Origin: Methanoculleus sp. UBA208
Lineage (GTDB): Archaea > Halobacteriota > Methanomicrobia > Methanomicrobiales > Methanoculleaceae
Reading direction: 5' to 3'
Assembly (NCBI RefSeq): GCF_002498065.1
Contig: NZ_DAFZ01000034.1
Coordinates: 1-9,993, forward strand
Length of the DNA stretch: 9,993 nt
Part shown: positions 5,657 to 9,993 of the stretch, piece after piece
Position numbering within the stretch: the first letter of the stretch is position 1
How the letters are laid out: every line of letters starts with the position of its first letter
Translations under genes and position numbers: made by a program
Notes under the pieces: generated by a model
The model's database searches: none
What the model saw: the letters and a program-made list of their open reading frames with translations, nothing else
Told to the model about the DNA's origin: nothing

Positions 5657-5812
5657 ATGGCGGTCAAGAGATACGAGTGCTACGAAGTCAAGGGCGATGC
5701 GGCGGTTCTCCAGAAGCGGCACTGCCCCCGGTGCGGCCCCGGTGTCCTGATGGCCGAGCACAAGGACCGCGTGGCCTGCGGCAAGTGCGGCTACACCGAG
5801 TTCCGGAAGTAG
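5657..5812 (+). CDS. rps27ae: 30S ribosomal protein S27ae
   Basis: The protein has 51 residues. It is the archaeal counterpart of the ribosomal part of eukaryotic ubiquitin-S27a; as in other archaea there is no ubiquitin domain. A four-cysteine zinc ribbon is clear: CPRC at 23-26 and CGKC at 41-44, with the family signature GPGVLMAEHKDRVACGKCGY. ATG 5657 follows the S24e stop by five bases with a purine-rich GAGGCGTG upstream. A hairpin with a T-run follows the stop. Confidence 0.95.
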   Translation: MAVKRYECYEVKGDAAVLQKRHCPRCGPGVLMAEHKDRVACGKCGYTEFRK

Positions 5813-5833
5813 GTCCTCACCCGGATACCAATA

Positions 5834-5866
5834 CGGCCGCGGCCACGGTTCGCGGCCGGTCTTTTT
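5834..5866 (+). terminator. Intrinsic-type terminator after rps27ae
   Basis: CGGCCGCG at 5834-5841 pairs exactly with CGCGGCCG at 5851-5858 across a nine-base loop. Five T residues follow at 5862-5866. It lies 22 bases after the S27ae stop. The T-run also forms the start of the kae1-bud32 TATA element, so terminator and promoter are overlapped. Confidence 0.6.
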
Positions 5867-5870
5867 ATAA
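5862..5870 (+). promoter_or_regulatory. TATA box for kae1-bud32
   Basis: TTTTTATAA is centred about 32 bases before ATG 5898. The expected transcription start is around 5890, giving a very short leader with no Shine-Dalgarno. Confidence 0.6.
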
Positions 5871-5897
5871 CGGAACGAACGGAGCGATACCTGTTTT

Positions 5898-7481
5898 ATG
5901 CCGGATGTAATACCCGACGACGGTCTGGTGCTGGGTCTCGAGGGAACCGCGTGGAACCTCAGCGCCGCCCTCTTCGGGGAAGATCTGGTCGCTCTCCATT
6001 CTTCGCCGTACGTCCCGCCGAAAGGAGGGATCCATCCCCGGGAGGCCGCGCAGCACCACGCGTCGGTGATGAAGGAGGTCGTCTCCCGGGTGCTCGCGGA
6101 GCCGGAGCGGATCAGGGCCGTCGCCTTCTCCCAGGGGCCCGGGCTCGGGCCGTCCCTCCGGACGGTGGCGACCGCCGCACGCGCCCTCTCGATCGCCCTC
6201 GGTGTGCCGCTCGTCGGCGTCAACCACTGCGTGGCGCACGTCGAGATCGGGAGGTGGGCGACCGGATTTTCCGACCCGATCGTCCTGTACGCGAGCGGCG
6301 CGAACACGCAGGTGCTCGGCTACCTGAACGGCCGCTACAGGATATTCGGGGAGACGCTGGATATCGGCCTCGGGAACGCGCTCGACAAGTTCGCCCGGAG
6401 CCACGACCTCCCGCACCCGGGCGGGCCCGCCATCGAGAGGCTTGCGCGCGAGGGCGACTACGTCGAACTCCCCTACACGGTGAAGGGGATGGATCTCGCG
6501 TTCTCGGGGCTCGTAAGCGCCGCCCAGGAGAACAACGCGCCGCTCGAGGACGTCTGCTCCGGTCTGCAGGAGACGGCGTTCGCGATGTGCGTCGAGGTGA
6601 CGGAGCGGGCGCTCGCGCATGCCGGCAAGGACGAGGTACTGCTGGTCGGCGGGGTCGGCGCGAACGGGCGGCTGCAGGAGATGCTCAGGGCGATGTGCGA
6701 GGACCGGGGAGCGGCGTTCGCTGTTCCCGAGCGGACATACCTCGGCGACAACGGCGCGATGATCGCCTACACGGGCAAGATCATGCTGGAGCACGGCGTC
6801 GTGCTCCCCCTCGAGGAGTCGCAGATCCGGCCGGGCTACCGGGCCGACGAGGTGGAGGTCGCCTGGCGGACGGAGCCCGGCGAGGTCTTTTCTGTCGGGC
6901 CGCACGAGGGCGGCGTTGCCCGGGGAGCGGAGGCGGTCGTGGAGATCGGGGAGGAGAACGTGGTCAAGCGCCGGACGAGCAAGCGCTACCGCAACCCACG
7001 CCTCGATCGGCGGCTGATCGCGGAGCGGACCCGGGCGGAGGCCCGCCTGATCGCAACGGCGCGGCGGGCGGGCGTCCCCACCCCGGTGATCCGGGATATC
7101 ACCGCAGACACGATCGTCATGGAGCGGGTTCACGGCGAGGTGCTGAAGTACGTCTCCGCGCCGGAGACGATCCGGCTCGCGGGCGAGGCGGTCGGGAGGC
7201 TGCACGGGACGGGGATCGTCCACGGCGACCTGACGACGAGCAACATGATCGTCCGCGACGGCCAGTGCGTCTTGATAGACTTCGGGCTTGCGTCGACGTC
7301 CTCGGAGGTCGAGAGCCGCGGGGTCGACCTCCACGTCTTCTTCCAGACGCTCGAGAGCACGACGGAGAACTTCGAGGAACTGAAGGAGGCCTTCGTCGAG
7401 GGTTACACGGGCGTGTTTTCCGGGGCGGACGAAGCCCTTGCCCGGGAGCACGAGGTCGAGCTGCGGGGGCGCTACCTGTGA
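5898..7481 (+). CDS. Kae1-Bud32 fusion, KEOPS tRNA t6A synthase and kinase/ATPase
   Basis: The protein has 527 residues. KEOPS transfers threonylcarbamoyl to A37 of ANN-decoding tRNAs. The Kae1 domain (about 8-325) is the catalytic ASKHA-fold subunit: metal ligands H110 and H114 (NHCVAHVEIG), YASGANTQV at 131-139, GGVGANGRL at 251-259, and D284 (LGDNGAM). A short linker (about 325-342) leads to Bud32, a small RIO-like kinase/ATPase (about 343-527): K357 (NVVKRR), catalytic HGDLTTSN at 442-449 and DFG at 461-463. The ending ELRGRYL resembles the Bud32 tail that Kae1 regulates. Fusion of the two is known in several archaea, including methanogens, so this is intact rather than a frameshift product. 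Its stop overlaps the next gene (GTGA). Cgi121 and Pcc1 are not in the window. Confidence 0.96.
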   Translation: MPDVIPDDGLVLGLEGTAWNLSAALFGEDLVALHSSPYVPPKGGIHPREAAQHHASVMKEVVSRVLAEPERIRAVAFSQGPGLGPSLRTVATAARALSIALGVPLVGVNHCVAHVEIGRWATGFSDPIVLYASGANTQVLGYLNGRYRIFGETLDIGLGNALDKFARSHDLPHPGGPAIERLAREGDYVELPYTVKGMDLAFSGLVSAAQENNAPLEDVCSGLQETAFAMCVEVTERALAHAGKDEVLLVGGVGANGRLQEMLRAMCEDRGAAFAVPERTYLGDNGAMIAYTGKIMLEHGVVLPLEESQIRPGYRADEVEVAWRTEPGEVFSVGPHEGGVARGAEAVVEIGEENVVKRRTSKRYRNPRLDRRLIAERTRAEARLIATARRAGVPTPVIRDITADTIVMERVHGEVLKYVSAPETIRLAGEAVGRLHGTGIVHGDLTTSNMIVRDGQCVLIDFGLASTSSEVESRGVDLHVFFQTLESTTENFEELKEAFVEGYTGVFSGADEALAREHEVELRGRYL

Positions 7482-8056
7482 ACCTCGCGGTGGTGACGAG
7501 CAACGCCAACAAGGCGCGGGAGGTGGCCGCCTACTTTATGGGAGTGCTGGAAGTCGAGCACGTCGCGCTCGCATGCCCGGAGTTCCGCAACGACGACGTC
7601 GGGGAGATTGCCCGGGCGAAGGCGGAGTTCGCCTACCAGGCGATCTCCCGTCCGCTTATCGTCGACGACACCGGCCTCTTTATCGACGCGCTCCGGGGGT
7701 TCCCCGGGCCGTACGCCGCTTACGTCCACGACACCATCGGGAACGCAGGAATCCTGAAACTCATGGAGGGTGTCGAGGACAGGGGCGCGCACTTCGAGAC
7801 GGCTATCGCGTTCGCCCGCGAGGACGGCATCAGGATCTTCCGGGGAATCCTCCCGGGGACGATCGTCGCCCCCCGGGGGGAGGGCGGGTTCGGCTACGAC
7901 CCGATCTTCGAGCATGCCGGGCAGACGCTCGCCGAGATGCCGCTTGCCGAGAAGAGCAAGATCTCTCATCGGGCGCGGGCGCTCGAGGCCTTCCGCGCCT
8001 GGGTCGAGCGGGAGGGCACAGCCGGCAGAACTGTTAATAGTAGCAAGAACGAATAG
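7478..8056 (+). CDS. XTP/dITP diphosphatase (RdgB/HAM1 family)
   Basis: The protein has 192 residues. It hydrolyses non-canonical purine triphosphates (ITP, dITP, XTP) to monophosphates, keeping them out of nucleic acids. Signature elements are TSNANKAREV (7-16), VDDTGLFIDALRGFPGPYAA (62-81) with the metal-binding DD pair at 63-64, GGFGYDPIF (136-144) and SHRARAL (163-169). GTG 7478 is the start: the family begins with this first beta strand and the codon overlaps the kae1-bud32 TGA by four bases. Linkage to kae1-bud32 is common in archaea. The last codons overlap a TATA-like element for the L40e gene. Confidence 0.95.
   Translation: MNLAVVTSNANKAREVAAYFMGVLEVEHVALACPEFRNDDVGEIARAKAEFAYQAISRPLIVDDTGLFIDALRGFPGPYAAYVHDTIGNAGILKLMEGVEDRGAHFETAIAFAREDGIRIFRGILPGTIVAPRGEGGFGYDPIFEHAGQTLAEMPLAEKSKISHRARALEAFRAWVEREGTAGRTVNSSKNE
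8032..8040 (+). promoter_or_regulatory. TATA-like element for rpl40e
   Basis: TGTTAATAG lies within the 3' end of the diphosphatase gene, about 49 bases before ATG 8085. It shares TTAATAG with the elements at 1450 and 9870. A transcript starting near 8061 would have a leader of about 24 bases including GTGGTG at 8071-8076. Co-transcription with the upstream gene is also possible, since the gap is only 28 bases. Confidence 0.4.
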
Positions 8057-8084
8057 TACAAAACTGACAAGTGGTGTTTTCGAC

Positions 8085-8231
8085 ATGGCAAGATTTCCTG
8101 AAGCTGAAGCGCGTCTGCTCAACGTAAAGGTCTGTATGAAATGCAACGCCCGGAACGCAATCCGCGCGACCCGCTGCCGCAAATGCGGCTCGGACGAGCT
8201 CCGGGCCAAGTCCAGGGAACGGAAGGCGTAA
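8085..8231 (+). CDS. rpl40e: 50S ribosomal protein L40e
   Basis: The protein has 48 residues, the normal archaeal length. It is a basic zinc-ribbon protein of the large subunit, homologous to the ribosomal part of eukaryotic ubiquitin-L40, without ubiquitin. Zinc ligands are C17 and C20 (CMKC) and C31 and C34 (CRKC). The N-terminus MARFPEAEARLLNVKVC and the basic tail are typical. It is followed by a hairpin and six T residues. Confidence 0.95.
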   Translation: MARFPEAEARLLNVKVCMKCNARNAIRATRCRKCGSDELRAKSRERKA

Positions 8232-8236
8232 CGCAC

Positions 8237-8273
8237 CCGGCCGCGCAGAGGCGGTTCCGGCATACTCTTTTTT
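8237..8273 (+). terminator. Intrinsic-type terminator after rpl40e
   Basis: CCGGCCGC at 8237-8244 pairs with GCGG at 8251-8254 and CCGG at 8257-8260, leaving a two-base TT bulge and a six-base loop. Six T residues lie at 8268-8273. The DUF1917-like gene converges from the right, so the 77-base gap probably ends transcripts from the left. Confidence 0.6.
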
Positions 8274-8308
8274 GCGCAGGTTATGGGTGAGCGGGAGCAC
8301 CCCGTCAT

Positions 8309-8959
8309 TCAGGCGCTGTAATAGGTAACTTTTCGGCCCTCTTCGCTGTACTCGCCCCGGTAGGTCTCGATGTTTCGCTTGTAGCCGATCCGCTCCTCGA
8401 ACCCAAGTTCGCGGAGCCGTTCGCGAACCCGCATCACGTCCGCTTCGTCCGCCCAGTCCCGGGTGTAGACGTAGATGACCGACCGCTCGTCGCGCGAGTC
8501 CGGGTTTGGTTTGGCGGTGCTGACCTTCGCGGATATCCCGAGGGTTCCCTTCACCGTTTCGTCCCGGATCTTCCGCCACGCCTCGTCCACCTCATCCGCG
8601 GCGACGAATATGAGCCATTTCCCCACCCGATCATCGTCGAGGCCCCTCCCCGAGGGGCCGGGGGCGTCCTGGACGATCCAGTACATCCGGGTCGTCTTCG
8701 AGGGGAGGACTCCTTCACCCCCTCTCAGGGGTGCGTAGATCGCATCGATCCCGCCGAACCGGCTGAGGAGGGCTTTTGCGAGGTCCGGGTAGTCTTCCTC
8801 GAACCGCCCGAAGATCTCGCGGGCGTCGGCCTCGAAATCAGCTCCCTGCTCGACAAGTTCGAACAGGTACGGGCCGCGGAGACGGATCTCGCGGTTGAGG
8901 TAGATCTCAAAGATCCCGTACGCGACCTCGGCCAGGGACTCCGGATCGATCTCTTTCAT
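8309..8959 (-). CDS. Bles03/DUF1917-like protein of unknown function
   Basis: The protein has 216 residues. The C-terminal half (about 113-205) reads GKWLIFVAADEVDEAW, then GISAKVSTAKP, VIYVYTRDWADEADVMRVRERLRELG and GYKRNIETYRGEY. I recognise it as resembling the DUF1917/Bles03 family, sometimes labelled putative phosphothreonine lyase domain, with distant relatives in eukaryotes and a reported eIF4E-like fold; no enzymatic role is established to my knowledge. The N-terminal 70 residues are helical and acidic. No signal peptide, membrane segment or zinc motif is seen. ATG 8957-8959 is chosen: a weak TAGGT precedes it and sequence upstream belongs to the intergenic region and thi4. The gap to thi4 is 43 bases and T-rich, so co-transcription is uncertain. 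Two G+C palindromes lie within residues 76-106. Confidence 0.65.
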   Translation of the reverse strand: MKEIDPESLAEVAYGIFEIYLNREIRLRGPYLFELVEQGADFEADAREIFGRFEEDYPDLAKALLSRFGGIDAIYAPLRGGEGVLPSKTTRMYWIVQDAPGPSGRGLDDDRVGKWLIFVAADEVDEAWRKIRDETVKGTLGISAKVSTAKPNPDSRDERSVIYVYTRDWADEADVMRVRERLRELGFEERIGYKRNIETYRGEYSEEGRKVTYYSA

Positions 8960-9002
8960 ACCTAATGGTAACCGCCGGGGGAGTAAAAAGAATTTTGAAG
9001 TG

Positions 9003-9767
9003 TTACCGGCCAAGTCTTTCTGCAACAAGCTCTGCGGCCCGCTCTCCGGAAAGCAGCATCCCCCCGAAGATCGGCCCCATACGGCACTCCCCGGCAACGG
9101 CGTTCGCCGCCATCCCGGTGACAAAGAGGCCGGGGAAGACTTCTTTTGTGTGTTCGAGGATCCGGGTCTCGGCACGCTCGGCCCACATGAAACTCTCGCC
9201 CTTCACCCGGAGGTTGTCGCCTTTCTTCTCGATCATCCGGGCGATCATGGCGTCGTGGCCGGTTGCGTCGACCGTGCAGGTGCAGGCCACGGTGAGCGGG
9301 TCGACGTGCAGCCCGGCCATGTCGACCGGCGTCCAGTTGATGACGAGGCCGCCGACCCTGCCGTCGCCCCGGATCATGACGTCCTCGACGGTGGTGAGGT
9401 TGAAGAACTCGACGCCGGCGTCGCAGGCGGCTGCGGTGAGCTTCGCGACCGCTTCGACCGATTTCGCGACGTAGTAGCCCTCCTCGAACTCCCGGTAGGC
9501 GATACCGAACCGGTCGAGGAGCCGGCGTGCCTCTTCCTGGACGACGATCCGCGGAAACATCATCCCGCCGCCCCACATGCCGCCGCCGATGCTGAGCTTC
9601 TTCTCGATGAGTGCGCACTTAACACCCTTCTCTCCGAGGAGCGCGGCGCAGGCGAGCCCCGAGGGTCCCCCGCCGATGACGGCGGCGTCCATCTCGAGGT
9701 GGTCGATGAGCGCCCGGTGCTGCTCCTCGAGAATGGCCCTGCTGATGGTCACTTCGTTCAGCGTCAT
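9003..9767 (-). CDS. thi4: Thi4 family thiazole synthase (archaeal, sulfide-dependent type)
   Basis: The protein has 254 residues. Thi4 makes the thiamine thiazole from NAD, glycine and a sulfur source. Archaeal members are often annotated ribose-1,5-bisphosphate isomerase because of an earlier assignment. The dinucleotide-binding GGGPSG is at 32-37 (AAVIGGGPSGLACA), followed by IEKKLSIGGGMWGGG at 54-68, DATGHDA at 167-173 and the C-terminal GLFVTGMAANAVAG...RMGPIFGGMLLSG. Yeast and plant enzymes have a sulfur-donating Cys in SCMDP; here the aligned segment is GLHVDP with H154, so the enzyme should use free sulfide with iron rather than being consumed. ATG 9765-9767 matches the family start. 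A TATA-like TTATCAC lies about 30 bases upstream. It is divergent from the htpX-like gene. Confidence 0.93.
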   Translation of the reverse strand: MTLNEVTISRAILEEQHRALIDHLEMDAAVIGGGPSGLACAALLGEKGVKCALIEKKLSIGGGMWGGGMMFPRIVVQEEARRLLDRFGIAYREFEEGYYVAKSVEAVAKLTAAACDAGVEFFNLTTVEDVMIRGDGRVGGLVINWTPVDMAGLHVDPLTVACTCTVDATGHDAMIARMIEKKGDNLRVKGESFMWAERAETRILEHTKEVFPGLFVTGMAANAVAGECRMGPIFGGMLLSGERAAELVAERLGR

Positions 9768-9792
9768 CGATTCTTATCTATAGCGCCGGAGA

Positions 9793-9800
9793 GTGATAAG
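9793..9800 (-). promoter_or_regulatory. Possible TATA element for thi4
   Basis: On the minus strand CTTATCAC is centred about 29 bases before the thi4 ATG, matching the spacing seen at other genes. The closer CTATAGATAAG (9773-9783) is too near the start codon. No Shine-Dalgarno or thiamine-pyrophosphate riboswitch motif is visible. Confidence 0.35.
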
Positions 9801-9869
9801 GACACTGGCGCACGGCGGAAATGCACCGGATGACGGTTCAAACGGAAGCAACCGGAGAGAGTGGCATAG

Positions 9870-9879
9870 ACCTTAATAG
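9870..9879 (+). promoter_or_regulatory. TATA-like element ACCTTAATAG for the htpX-like gene
   Basis: The ten bases are identical to 1450-1459. The centre is about 31 bases before ATG 9906. The intervening sequence is A+T-rich and has no Shine-Dalgarno, so the message is probably leaderless or nearly so. Confidence 0.6.
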
Positions 9880-9905
9880 CGATCCGGCACAATATTATTT
9901 GTACT

Positions 9906-9993
9906 ATGAAGTGGACGCGCGACTTCGGTCTCACTATGAGGATGTTTCTCACGTCGTTCCTGCTCCTCATAGTCTACCTGATCTTCCTGGGCA
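9906..9993 (+). CDS. htpX: HtpX-like M48 zinc metalloprotease, N-terminal fragment
   Basis: Only 29 residues are present before the window ends. They begin MKWTRDFGLTMRMFLTSFL and continue as a hydrophobic membrane segment (about 13-29). This N-terminus, basic residues then GLTxRMFLT then a transmembrane helix, matches archaeal HtpX, a membrane-bound zinc protease for protein quality control. The HExxH catalytic motif would lie outside the window and cannot be checked. The right edge truncates it; this is not a broken gene on this evidence. Confidence 0.75.
   Translation, partial: MKWTRDFGLTMRMFLTSFLLLIVYLIFLG

Noticed and set aside
5865..7451. A 528-codon open frame on the minus strand opposite kae1-bud32
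   Set aside because: It is an antisense shadow in G+C-rich DNA: its translation is rich in R, P, D and G with no domain, while the plus strand has full Kae1 and Bud32 motifs.
5951..7477. An upstream extension of the XTP/dITP diphosphatase frame to give a 701-residue protein
   Set aside because: The extension overlaps kae1-bud32 in another frame and is low-complexity R/G/A-rich. The family starts at GTG 7478.
9768..9905. A thiamine-pyrophosphate riboswitch before thi4
   Set aside because: I do not see the conserved CUGAGA and related THI-box elements on the minus strand, and the predicted leader is too short.
1..9993. tRNA, rRNA or insertion sequence genes
   Set aside because: I saw no cloverleaf with a GTTCRANNC loop, no rRNA-like stretch and no transposase motifs in the window.

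Overview
This window is chromosomal DNA from a methanogenic archaeon. The evidence is a methanogenesis-marker YcaO enzyme, archaeal translation and transcription genes (aIF2-gamma, Rpo7, Spt4, S24e, S27ae, L40e), a fused Kae1-Bud32 protein, a GTP-type dephospho-CoA kinase, an archaeal Thi4 and TATA-box promoters. The high G+C content and the protein sequences suggest Methanomicrobiales, probably Methanoculleus or a close relative. The genus is an inference from memory of similar proteins.

Layout. Positions 1-252 hold no convincing gene but contain a G+C hairpin and a perfect 19-bp inverted repeat. On the minus strand, 253-1428 is the YcaO protein likely to thioamidate methyl-coenzyme M reductase. 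Divergent from it is a small DUF2098-like protein (1461-1775). Its end overlaps the end of nikR, a nickel-responsive regulator on the minus strand (1772-2194). A 211-bp divergent promoter region follows. A plus-strand information-processing block runs from 2406 to 8231: aIF2-gamma, a PIN nuclease, Rpo7, Spt4 and dephospho-CoA kinase with overlaps or very short gaps; then S24e-S27ae with its own promoter and a terminator; then kae1-bud32 overlapping an XTP/dITP pyrophosphatase; then L40e with a terminator. On the minus strand, thi4 (9003-9767) is followed by a Bles03/DUF1917-like gene of unknown role (8309-8959). The window ends in the first 29 codons of a membrane protease resembling HtpX.

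How the genes fit together. The central block couples translation initiation (aIF2-gamma), RNA polymerase and elongation (Rpo7, Spt4), ribosomal proteins and tRNA t6A modification (Kae1-Bud32). It also carries three housekeeping enzymes: a possible rRNA-processing PIN nuclease, a CoA-biosynthesis kinase and a nucleotide-pool sanitiser. The left part touches nickel methanogenesis: YcaO acts on the nickel enzyme MCR, and NikR senses nickel. Several plus-strand genes have a TATA-like element centred about 31-33 bases before the start codon, which suggests very short 5' leaders.

I see no clear undescribed multi-gene system. The points most worth checking are the dispersed-looking inverted repeat, the DUF2098 start conflict, candidate operators beside nikR, the palindromes inside the DUF1917-like gene, and the His-for-Cys Thi4.
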